A program made the translations under genes and the position numbers. A stretch of DNA of 9,120 nt from assembly GCA_021833085.1 (NCBI GenBank), contig JAKBGL010000041.1:1-9120 (forward strand), written 5' to 3'. Under the pieces are notes generated by a model that was not told where the DNA came from, did no database searches, and saw only the letters and a list, made by a program, of their open reading frames with translations. Shown here one piece after another: positions 1 through 5,903 of this stretch. This DNA comes from Actinomycetes bacterium. Its GTDB lineage: Bacteria; Actinomycetota; Acidimicrobiia; Acidimicrobiales; Acidimicrobiaceae. Every line of letters begins with the position of its first letter. The stretch's first letter is position 1.

Positions 1-91
1 TACGTCTTTTGATTGGTATGAAAACTACGGGCAGCGCGGACTCGACTTTAAAGATAAGGTTGCAAAACTTCTAGGGGAGCGTGAAACATGA
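1..91 (+). CDS. murD: MurD C-terminus (partial, 5' end outside window)
   Basis: The frame is open from the window edge (first full codon at position 2) to a TGA at 89-91 and encodes about 29 residues. They begin TSFDWYENYGQRGLDFKDKV. This matches the end of UDP-N-acetylmuramoylalanine--D-glutamate ligase, where the family has a conserved 'SFD-x-[FY]-x-x-[FY]-x-x-RG-x-x-F' segment. MurD is a cytoplasmic Mur ligase that adds D-Glu to UDP-MurNAc-L-Ala using ATP. The stop codon overlaps the ftsW start as ATGA (88-91), so the two genes are probably translationally coupled. Only the tail is visible; identity rests on this short motif plus the standard murD-ftsW order of dcw clusters. Confidence 0.85.
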   Translation, partial: TSFDWYENYGQRGLDFKDKVAKLLGERET

Positions 92-1254
92 AAGATAAGC
101 TTCGCTTTCTATCAGGAAAGGCCACCCCGGAGGAGATCTATAGAGCGATCTTTTGGATAGCCCTGGGATTGGTTGGTTTCGGCCTTGTAATGGTATTTTC
201 TGCTACTTACTTTGTATCAGTGGCAAACTCCTCAGTCCCTTATTCTGCGATTATTCATCAAGCTATTTGGATCGTTCTAGGTCTTGCTCTGATGCTTCTC
301 ACGTCCAAGATATCTCCATCTTGGCTCTCAAAGGTGGCTCCAATCCTGCTTTTTTTAACGGTAGCCGCTCTTGGGGCCGTACTTGTTCCAGGTTTGGGCC
401 AAAAAGTATATGGCTCAAGCAGGTGGTTAGGATTCGGCTCCCTTCAAGTTCAACCCTCAGAGGTAGCAAAACTTGTTTTAATCCTATTTGCATCATCGCT
501 GTTGGCAAAACGCGATCCCAAGTTAGGGTTTAGGCAGCGAACATTACCAGTTCTTGTGATAGCGGGAGTAATGTCTGGGCTGATAGTCATTGAGCCGGAT
601 TTGGGAACTTCGGTCTTGGTGGCAGTAGTGGCGTTCGCGGTCTTGATAGGTAGTGGAACGCGCGCTCGAGAGCTGGTCTTTGTCATAACGGGCGGCTTAA
701 TCCTTGGCGTCGTGATGGCTATAGATAAGCCTTACCGGATGACAAGGATCTTGGCGTTCTTGCACCCTTGGGCACATAGAAGTACATCAAGTTATCAAGA
801 GGTTCAGGCGCTAGCGGCGTTCGCAACGGCTCACTTGACGGGCGTAGGCGTGGGAGTTGGTCAAAGTAGTTACAACTATGTACCGAACGCACAAACCGAC
901 TTCATCTTTGCTGTGATTGGTCAGAACTTGGGCCTGGTAGGGGCTCTGGCGGTCTTGCTGGTCTTTGTGGCTCTTGTCTTGATGTTGTTTAGAGCTTCAA
1001 GGCTCGCGTCTAACCGTATGGACTCCATCTTTTGTTTCGGGGTGGCGTTTTGGGTCGGAGTACAGGTATTTTTCAACGTTGGCGCCGTCGAAGGCCTGCT
1101 CCCAGTGACTGGGGTGCCGCTTCCTCTTGTATCGGCGGGTGGCTCCTCCACAGTGATTTTACTCGTTGCTTTAGGGTTGGTAAGGGGCTCTTTATCTCGC
1201 ACTATGAGGCTGAGTGGTGAGTCAAGCAAGGAGCAGCTTACTAATGTCATGTGA
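88..1254 (+). CDS. ftsW: FtsW, SEDS-family septal peptidoglycan glycosyltransferase
   Basis: This is a polytopic membrane protein of 388 residues that polymerises lipid II at the division septum together with a class B PBP. Hydrophobic segments suitable for about nine or ten TM helices run from residue 20 to 368. SEDS motifs seen are EPDLGTS (169-175), GVGVGQS (254-260), YVPNAQTDFIF (264-274), GLLPVTGVPLPL (336-347) and SAGGSST (349-355). Asp271 in TDFIF aligns with the catalytic Asp (D297) of E. coli FtsW. PNAxxDFIF and SAGG are forms I associate with actinobacterial FtsW. The usual IGEELG segment reads IGQNLG (277-282). The start is ATG 88, with GGGGAG at 74-79 and an 8-nt spacer, overlapping the murD stop. 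RodA is the only close alternative; context favours FtsW. Confidence 0.95.
   Translation: MKDKLRFLSGKATPEEIYRAIFWIALGLVGFGLVMVFSATYFVSVANSSVPYSAIIHQAIWIVLGLALMLLTSKISPSWLSKVAPILLFLTVAALGAVLVPGLGQKVYGSSRWLGFGSLQVQPSEVAKLVLILFASSLLAKRDPKLGFRQRTLPVLVIAGVMSGLIVIEPDLGTSVLVAVVAFAVLIGSGTRARELVFVITGGLILGVVMAIDKPYRMTRILAFLHPWAHRSTSSYQEVQALAAFATAHLTGVGVGVGQSSYNYVPNAQTDFIFAVIGQNLGLVGALAVLLVFVALVLMLFRASRLASNRMDSIFCFGVAFWVGVQVFFNVGAVEGLLPVTGVPLPLVSAGGSSTVILLVALGLVRGSLSRTMRLSGESSKEQLTNVM
1228..1233 (+). promoter_or_regulatory. Shine-Dalgarno AAGGAG before small frame 1244-1369
   Basis: AAGGAG lies inside the 3' end of ftsW, 10 nt before ATG 1244. It has no other apparent partner, because the next annotated gene (murG) starts more than 120 nt further on. 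The spacer is at the long end of the usual range, and the sequence also encodes ftsW residues, so it may be coincidental. Confidence 0.35.
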
Positions 1255-1369
1255 ATCTTGTATGCCAAACTATGACCTTGGGACCGTCTATAGGTCTATA
1301 TCTCTAGATCTGCGTGTTGACTACGTGGGTGTCGGTCGTTTAGAGATCTCGGATATTTGCGATGATTAG
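1244..1369 (+). CDS. Possible small protein or coupling cistron between ftsW and murG (41 aa)
   Basis: This open frame overlaps the last 11 nt of ftsW, spans the whole 107-nt ftsW-murG gap and ends with TAG at 1367-1369, overlapping the murG start (ATG 1362) by 8 nt. It starts at ATG 1244 and encodes MSCESCMPN at the N-terminus, with a CxxC pair at Cys3 and Cys6 and a third Cys at 39. The rest is acidic and mixed polar/hydrophobic, with no TM segment. AAGGAG at 1228-1233 could serve as its ribosome site. I do not recognise a family. A frame of about this length staying open by chance is not rare, so the case rests on the ribosome site, the exact gap filling and the overlap with a murG start that itself has only a weak ribosome site. 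It may act by delivering ribosomes to murG. Confidence 0.35.
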   Translation: MSCESCMPNYDLGTVYRSISLDLRVDYVGVGRLEISDICDD

Positions 1370-2543
1370 ATCCCGGCGGCGTCGTCTGAGCCGCGGCTCA
1401 AAGAAGGTCATGCTCGTGGCTGGGGGTACTGCTGGACATATCATGGCGGCTTTGGCGGTTTCAGATGCTTTGATAGCTCGTGGAATGGCTTTGGACGATC
1501 TTTCGTTCCTGACTGCTAATCGTGATCTTGATATAGAGCTGCTTCCAGCAGCGATCTACGATGTGGTCAGATACCAAGGGAGGGGTCTGACAAGAGGTGG
1601 CACTTCGATTACTCGTGTGGAGGAGTTCATCTCAACTACGATTTCTTCTTCTTTAGCTATCTTGGGACCGATTAGACGCTGGCGTCCCGCTGTCGTAGTT
1701 ACATTTGGCGGGTTCTACTCCTTAGTGGGTTCGCTTTGGGCAAAAACTTTGGGAGCTAAGGTGGTTGTGGTAGAGCAGAATGTGGTCTTAGGCCGGGCAA
1801 ATGCTCTGGTCTCTTACCTTGCCGACCAGGTATTACTTGCTTTCGATGAGACGAAACTCCCGGGAAGGATTAAAGGATGTAGCGAGATAGTGGGAAACCC
1901 GGTACGACCAGATGTCGTTGAACTTGCTAACGCTTATAGTGGTCCGAGGATGAGCGCTAGAGAGCAGCTGGGCGTCTGTCGTAATGAGCTCATTTTGGTT
2001 ATAACAAGTGGCTCCTTGGGTGCTCGAGTTCTAAATGCGTCAGTGGCGGGACTTTTAAAGATGGTAGATCTAGAACTAACCCGGCGGAATAAGGACGAAA
2101 AGGTGCGGATTGTCCACTTCCAAGGTGGGAAAAACCGCGTTGAAGTAGATGCTAACCTGACTTTAAACGGAATTGACTATGAAGCGAGAGATTTTGACCC
2201 AAGGCTTTATCTGTGGCTTGCTGCTGCTGATGTCGTAATCTCTAGAGCAGGAACGTCAACGTTGTTCGAGCTTTTCGCTTTGGGTGTGGCAGCGATATAT
2301 GTTCCATTACCCAACGCACCCAAGAACCACCAGGAGTTAAACGCTATGTACGCTAAAAGGCGTGGAGCGGCGGAGGTCGTGTTTGAGGGAGATGGCTTTG
2401 AAGAACGTCTCGCTTTTTCACTCAATGGAATACTTTTTGACAGCCGTAAGAGAGAAGAAATGGCGAAGTCCGCTTCTACATGCGCATCTTTGGATGCAGC
2501 ACAAAGAGTCGCTGACGTTGTGTTTAAGTGGGAGAGTTATTGA
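1362..2543 (+). CDS. murG: MurG, UDP-GlcNAc:lipid I N-acetylglucosaminyltransferase
   Basis: This peripheral inner-leaflet GT28 enzyme of 393 residues transfers GlcNAc to lipid I, giving lipid II. Motifs in order are the first glycine loop GGTAGH (21-26, His26 matching E. coli His18), FGGFYS (115-120), EQN (138-140), GNPVRP (178-183), SGSLGARVLN (216-225), SRAGTSTLFE (294-303, Glu303 at the UDP-GlcNAc site) and NHQELNA (322-328). GGTAGH instead of GGTGGH is also found in mycobacterial MurG. The family His before EQN is Val here, and the usual Pro after the first loop is Ala. The N-terminus has an extra basic stretch (SRRRRLSRGSKK), which may aid membrane binding. ATG 1362 has only a weak ribosome site (CGGA, 1350-1353). 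An in-frame TAG at 1341 limits upstream starts; ATG 1410 (residue 17) is a less likely start. Confidence 0.95.
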   Translation: MIRSRRRRLSRGSKKVMLVAGGTAGHIMAALAVSDALIARGMALDDLSFLTANRDLDIELLPAAIYDVVRYQGRGLTRGGTSITRVEEFISTTISSSLAILGPIRRWRPAVVVTFGGFYSLVGSLWAKTLGAKVVVVEQNVVLGRANALVSYLADQVLLAFDETKLPGRIKGCSEIVGNPVRPDVVELANAYSGPRMSAREQLGVCRNELILVITSGSLGARVLNASVAGLLKMVDLELTRRNKDEKVRIVHFQGGKNRVEVDANLTLNGIDYEARDFDPRLYLWLAAADVVISRAGTSTLFELFALGVAAIYVPLPNAPKNHQELNAMYAKRRGAAEVVFEGDGFEERLAFSLNGILFDSRKREEMAKSASTCASLDAAQRVADVVFKWESY

Positions 2544-2556
2544 AGGGGAAAAGACC

Positions 2557-2563
2557 GAGGTGA
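2557..2563 (+). promoter_or_regulatory. Shine-Dalgarno GAGGTGA for murC
   Basis: GAGGTGA lies in the 23-nt murG-murC gap. It is 3 nt from GTG 2567 when measured from its last base, and 6 nt from TTG 2570. Both non-ATG codons are in frame, so the site does not fully decide between them. GTG is preferred as the stronger start. Confidence 0.6.
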
Positions 2564-2566
2564 CCT

Positions 2567-3928
2567 GTGTTGTTAAACGACTCAGATAAGGTACATATAG
2601 TTGGTATCGGTGGCTCAGGTATGTCAGCCCTGGCAACGATCCTACTTCAGCGTAAGGTACATGTGAGTGGATCAGATCTTAGGGACTCAGTGGTGCTTGA
2701 TCGTCTTAGAGCTGGAGGTGCTACCGTCTACATAGGGCATCGTTCAGACCAGGTGGGCGATGCTACGATCGTCGCCTACTCGAGCGCTATCGCAAAGACG
2801 AATCCGGAGATACTTTTCGCAAAAGATCATGGACTAAAGGTATTTAGTCGTGCTGAATTGCTTAAAGCGGTTGTGTCGCATCAAAACGCGATCCTCATCG
2901 GTGGGACTCATGGAAAGACCACCACTACCTCTATGGTATCTTTGATTTTGCTTAACGCCGAGATAGATCCAAGCTACTTGGTGGGTGGTGAGTTAAATGA
3001 GGTTGGTGCATCAGGTCGAAGTGGTGATGGAGAGTACTTCGTAGTGGAGGCTGACGAGAGCGACGGAACCTTTCTAACGCTGCGGCCGCATCTCTCGGTA
3101 CTTACAAACGTTGAGGTGGATCACCTCGAACACTTTGGCTCGGTAGAAAAGATGCAAGATGACTTCAGGTCTTTTGTGGCTGCCTCAGAACTTCCCGCTG
3201 TGGTCTGTGTCGATGATGAGGGTGCACGATCAATATCTCATGGTATCCCACGGTTGACCTACGGGAGTAGGGACGACGCTGACCTACGTATACGAAATCT
3301 TGCGCTTGCGCCTCATATAACGACCTTTGAGCTATTTCTAAGGGGCAAGAGGTTAGGGCAGATCGATCTTCCGGTACCTGGTGTACACAACGCTTTGAAT
3401 GCGACGGCAGCTATTGCGGTAAGTGTGGAGCTTGATATTGACTTTGATATAGCTGCACAGTCGCTCTCTCACTATCTTGGCGTGGCTCGACGCTTTCAGT
3501 TAAAGCGACACACCGACGGTGTCCGCTTTGTAGATGACTATGCGCATCTATCTACTGAGATTCGAGCGACCTTACAGTCGGCTCGACAGGTATCCCCCAA
3601 CCGAGTAGTAGCTGTATTCCAACCGCATCGTTACTCGCGGACGAAGTTGTTGGGTACTGAACTCGGTGAAGCACTCGGAGCTGCGGACATAGTAGTCGTA
3701 ACGGGAATATATGGAGCTGGCGAGGATCCGATCCCCGGAGTCTCCGCTGAGAGTGTTTTTGAAGGTGCTCGAGCGGTTCTTGGCGATAGAGCTGTCTTTG
3801 AACCTCGGCGGTCAGAGTTGGCGAAGACGGTGAAGAAAATGCTGAGACCAGGTGATCTCTGTCTTTCTTTAGGCGCAGGTGATATTTCTCTTTTGGAAAG
3901 TGAGATAGCCCTAGTGGAGGATAGCTAG
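2567..3928 (+). CDS. murC: MurC, UDP-N-acetylmuramate--L-alanine ligase
   Basis: This cytoplasmic Mur ligase of 453 residues, a normal length, joins L-Ala to UDP-MurNAc with ATP. It is the first step of stem-peptide assembly and acts on the product of the adjacent murB. The N-terminal Rossmann-like domain carries GIGGSGMS (13-20). The ATP site is GGTHGKTTT (112-120, Lys117), followed by EADESDGTF (161-169), VDHLEHFG (184-191) and HNALNA (274-279). The C-terminal domain has DDYAHLSTEI (323-332), FQPHRYSRT (351-359) and LGAGDI (435-440). The family usually reads DDYxHHPTEI or DDYxHNPTEI, so Leu-Ser in place of His-Pro is a local oddity. It starts at GTG 2567 (or TTG 2570), 23 nt after murG. Confidence 0.96.
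   Translation: MLLNDSDKVHIVGIGGSGMSALATILLQRKVHVSGSDLRDSVVLDRLRAGGATVYIGHRSDQVGDATIVAYSSAIAKTNPEILFAKDHGLKVFSRAELLKAVVSHQNAILIGGTHGKTTTTSMVSLILLNAEIDPSYLVGGELNEVGASGRSGDGEYFVVEADESDGTFLTLRPHLSVLTNVEVDHLEHFGSVEKMQDDFRSFVAASELPAVVCVDDEGARSISHGIPRLTYGSRDDADLRIRNLALAPHITTFELFLRGKRLGQIDLPVPGVHNALNATAAIAVSVELDIDFDIAAQSLSHYLGVARRFQLKRHTDGVRFVDDYAHLSTEIRATLQSARQVSPNRVVAVFQPHRYSRTKLLGTELGEALGAADIVVVTGIYGAGEDPIPGVSAESVFEGARAVLGDRAVFEPRRSELAKTVKKMLRPGDLCLSLGAGDISLLESEIALVEDS
3916..3921 (+). promoter_or_regulatory. Strong Shine-Dalgarno GGAGGA at the end of murC
   Basis: GGAGGA lies 6 nt before a GTG at 3928 that overlaps the murC stop as TAGTG. It is a near-perfect ribosome site, whereas murB itself (ATG 3994) has only GAGAG at 3986-3990 with a 3-nt spacer. 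The strong site is therefore better matched to the short frame at 3928-3987 than to murB. It also encodes Glu-Asp of MurC, so chance is possible. Confidence 0.5.
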
Positions 3929-3987
3929 TGAGCTTGAATTCTTCGATGCACTTTTTGAAGCTTGTTTATTGGTGTTTTGGATCGTGA
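3928..3987 (+). CDS. Possible 19-aa leader peptide between murC and murB
   Basis: A GTG start overlapping the murC stop by one base opens a 19-codon frame ending in TGA (3985-3987). The peptide starts MSLNSSMHFLKLVYW and is hydrophobic and aromatic in its second half. It has a near-perfect ribosome site (GGAGGA, 6-nt spacer) and stops 6 nt before ATG of murB. It is in the same frame as murB, so only the TGA and two codons separate it from the MurB start. Three readings fit. It may be a leader or coupling peptide that lets ribosomes re-initiate at murB. It may be a former murB N-terminus cut off by a nonsense change. It may be a chance frame. MurB does not need the extension, since its N-terminus from ATG 3994 has the family's usual length. 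Confidence 0.35.
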   Translation: MSLNSSMHFLKLVYWCFGS

Positions 3988-3993
3988 GAGACG

Positions 3994-4926
3994 ATGGCTG
4001 AGTGGACTGAGAAGCTGAAAGTTTCCATGGGGGATAGATTCCACGAGAACGCGCCTTTGGGTTCCAATACCACGTATAGGGTTGGAGGATCTGCTAGAGG
4101 ATTAGTCAAGGTTGCTAACGTAGATGAGCTACTTATAGTCAAAAAGATTCTCGATGATACTGATGGGAAAGTTGCCGTGTTGGTTCTTGGAAATGGTTCC
4201 AATATGTTGGTTTCCGACCGTGGATTCGACGGATTGGTAATAAAACTAAACGGTAGTTTCGAGCAGCTTGCGATACTCTCCGATGGGTGGGTTCAGTTGG
4301 GTGCCGCTTCTTTACTTCCTGTGGCTGCAAGGAAGCTAGTCCGAGCCGGCCTTTCTGGGTTTGAGTGGGCGGTTGGGGTGCCAGGTAGCTTCGGCGGTGC
4401 TGTTCGCATGAACGCGGGAGGACATGGTTCAGAGATAGCTAACACGCTTTTTAACGTTACAGTTCTTGATCTGTGGGGCAACAGCACACCTAAGACGGTT
4501 TCAGCAGAGGAGCTTGATCTACGTTACAGGCACTCATCGATATCTGATCATGAGATTGTCTTAGAGGGAAAGATGCGACTTGTCTGCGTCCCGGACGTAG
4601 ATTTACTAAAGGGCAGAATCTCTGATATTGTCAAGTGGAGACGAGAACACCAACCTGGTGGGCAGAACGCAGGGTCTGTTTTTGTCAACCCTAAGAACGG
4701 CAAAAGGGCTGCCGAGTTAATCCAAGAGCTAGGTCTGAAAGGACTTCGGATTGGGAGCGCTCAGGTCTCTATGAAACATGCCAACTTCATCCAATGTGAC
4801 GAGGGTGGACGTGCGGACGACGTATATCGACTAATGGTGGACGTAAAAAAGCGAGTAAGGGAGTCCTTCGGGGTGGAACTGCGAAGTGAGATACGTCTAA
4901 TCGGCTTTGGGGAGGATTCTTTATGA
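3994..4926 (+). CDS. murB: MurB, UDP-N-acetylenolpyruvoylglucosamine reductase
   Basis: This cytoplasmic FAD enzyme of 310 residues uses NADPH to reduce enolpyruvyl-UDP-GlcNAc to UDP-MurNAc, the MurC substrate. FAD-binding motifs are NTTYRVGG (25-32), GNGSNMLVSD (66-75) and GVPGSFGGAVRMNAG (128-142). Catalytic-site features are LRYRHSS (176-182), AGSVFVNP (226-233, with Ser228 as the expected proton donor) and SEIRLIG (298-304, Glu299 matching the C-terminal catalytic Glu). The length and the 'HQPGGQNAGSVF' segment fit the shorter type II MurB. The gene lies between murC and ftsQ; in mycobacteria murB is outside this cluster. It begins at ATG 3994, 65 nt after murC, with a poor ribosome site of its own (GAGAG, 3-nt spacer). 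Its stop overlaps the ftsQ start. Confidence 0.96.
   Translation: MAEWTEKLKVSMGDRFHENAPLGSNTTYRVGGSARGLVKVANVDELLIVKKILDDTDGKVAVLVLGNGSNMLVSDRGFDGLVIKLNGSFEQLAILSDGWVQLGAASLLPVAARKLVRAGLSGFEWAVGVPGSFGGAVRMNAGGHGSEIANTLFNVTVLDLWGNSTPKTVSAEELDLRYRHSSISDHEIVLEGKMRLVCVPDVDLLKGRISDIVKWRREHQPGGQNAGSVFVNPKNGKRAAELIQELGLKGLRIGSAQVSMKHANFIQCDEGGRADDVYRLMVDVKKRVRESFGVELRSEIRLIGFGEDSL
4909..4916 (+). promoter_or_regulatory. Shine-Dalgarno GGGGAGGA for ftsQ
   Basis: GGGGAGGA lies inside the 3' end of murB, 6 nt before ATG 4923. This favours ATG 4923 over the adjacent in-frame ATG 4926 and indicates efficient initiation coupled to the end of murB translation. Confidence 0.7.
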
Positions 4927-5726
4927 TGCATGGAAAGATTCGCGACCGACGGGCACAGGTGATCCGGAGAAGAAAGAGATATCGTCTCTACGTCTTAGTT
5001 GGCTTAGTTGGAATAACCCTGCTTGGGTCGTTAGGTTACGGGATCAGCAGAACCTCGATCTTTAGCGTCCGGAAATTGAAGATTCTCGGAGCTACTCCTA
5101 AGATGCAAGCGAGTATTGACACTGAACTCTCAAGTTTTGTAGGTAAAAACCTTTTTAGCCTCGAGTCCAACGTTGTAGTTTCAAAACTTGAACGATCACC
5201 ACTCATCTCTTATGCCTCAGTGCAAAAAACGCTCCCATCCGAACTGGTAGTGAAGGTGGGTGTGCGAACCGCAGTAGCATTGGTCAGAACGACGCCGTCT
5301 AGTTTTGTTGGGATAAGCCGTAGTGGTGTCGTGTTTGAGCAGTTGCCCGCCAACTCCGTACCATCACTTCCCGAGGTGTGCGTTGTGGGTACGAAAGGCT
5401 TCGGGAACTGTTCAACCTTCATCGACTCGCTATCGGTCGGTGGCCGGCTACCTAGTTTTGTCCTAGGAGCCCTAGCGGTAGCACAGGATATGACACCGCA
5501 GGAGTTGACCTCCTATAGATACGTCGGGGTTTCAAATAATGGTGATCTCTATCTCTCTGATGGCGGAGGGTTTGTATGTAAATTAGGAGACAGCTCGTTG
5601 GCGAAATCGAAGTTAAAGCTTTGTGACGCGATGAAAGAGGCGTTCGGTTCGAGCGGAGGACCGTCGTACGTTGACGTCTCAGCACCTGCAAATCCGACGG
5701 TCGAACCGACGAGCTGGCTTGGCTAA
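4923..5726 (+). CDS. ftsQ: FtsQ/DivIB-type divisome protein with POTRA domain
   Basis: This bitopic membrane protein of 267 residues has a basic cytoplasmic tail (about 1-21, with IRRRKRYR), one TM helix (about 22-40) and an extracytoplasmic POTRA domain (about 46-120). The POTRA contains FSVRKLKILGA (47-57), GKNLFSLE (74-81) and TLPSELVVKVGVRTAVALV (103-121), the typical beta pattern. A beta domain and a short tail follow. FtsQ links the divisome parts FtsB and FtsL to septal synthesis. The sequence is weakly conserved in the family; the call rests on topology, the POTRA pattern and position between murB and ftsZ. Four Cys occur only in the exported part (153, 163, 219, 234), spaced so that two disulfides are possible. 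The ATGA overlap with murB implies coupling. Confidence 0.92.
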   Translation: MMHGKIRDRRAQVIRRRKRYRLYVLVGLVGITLLGSLGYGISRTSIFSVRKLKILGATPKMQASIDTELSSFVGKNLFSLESNVVVSKLERSPLISYASVQKTLPSELVVKVGVRTAVALVRTTPSSFVGISRSGVVFEQLPANSVPSLPEVCVVGTKGFGNCSTFIDSLSVGGRLPSFVLGALAVAQDMTPQELTSYRYVGVSNNGDLYLSDGGGFVCKLGDSSLAKSKLKLCDAMKEAFGSSGGPSYVDVSAPANPTVEPTSWLG

Positions 5727-5739
5727 AGCTCAACTTTAG
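5723..5739 (+). repeat. Short hairpin at the ftsQ stop
   Basis: CTAAAG (5723-5728) and CTTTAG (5734-5739) form a perfect 6-bp inverted repeat around a 5-nt loop, overlapping the ftsQ stop codon (5724-5726). There is no T-run after it and the stem is AT-rich, so it does not look like an intrinsic terminator. It could be part of a regulatory region for ftsZ or chance. Confidence 0.3.
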
Positions 5740-5903
5740 GGTTATATGCAGCACGATCGTTCTTTAGAAAGTATTTCAAATGTGAAGCCCGAACCATAAA
5801 GTTAGGGGTAAGATCTTTGGATAACTTTACTTCTCACGGAGAGTTCCTAAATGGACTCGAAGAGACACAATTATTTGGTACTTAGGCAAGAAGGCGGACT
5901 CAC
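5727..5903 (+). promoter_or_regulatory. ftsQ-ftsZ intergenic region, probable ftsZ control region
   Basis: These 177 nt form the longest gap in the window and are visibly more AT-rich than the genes around them. ftsZ is often given its own promoters in actinobacteria, and this is the expected place. The heptamer AACTTTA occurs at 5732-5738 and 5823-5829, and inverted (TAAAGTT) at 5797-5803. I could not find a convincing -35/-10 pair: CATAAA (5795-5800) and GATAAC (5820-5825) resemble -10 boxes, but neither has a good -35. The 3' part holds a short frame with its own ribosome site (5851-5937) and the ftsZ ribosome site (AAGGCGG, 5891-5897). Confidence 0.45.
5797..5829 (+). repeat. 8-bp perfect inverted repeat upstream of ftsZ
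   Basis: TAAAGTTA (5797-5804) and TAACTTTA (5822-5829) are exact reverse complements separated by 17 nt. The loop holds the 8-bp palindrome AAGATCTT (5810-5817), which lies almost on the axis of the larger repeat. The layout could be an operator for a dimeric regulator or an mRNA hairpin ahead of the ftsZ leader. No T-tract follows, so it is not a standard terminator. Confidence 0.4.

Noticed and set aside
1317..1346. Promoter for murG (TTGACT followed by TAGAGA, 18-nt spacer)
   Set aside because: The -10 matches the consensus at only three of six positions, and murG belongs to an otherwise tightly packed operon.
1422..1439. MurG first glycine loop GGTAGH instead of GGTGGH as a possible defect
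   Set aside because: The Ala form also occurs in mycobacterial MurG and the catalytic His is present; it is a lineage marker, not a loss.
5723..5739. Rho-independent terminator after ftsQ
   Set aside because: The stem is only 6 bp, AT-rich, overlaps the stop codon and has no T-run after it.
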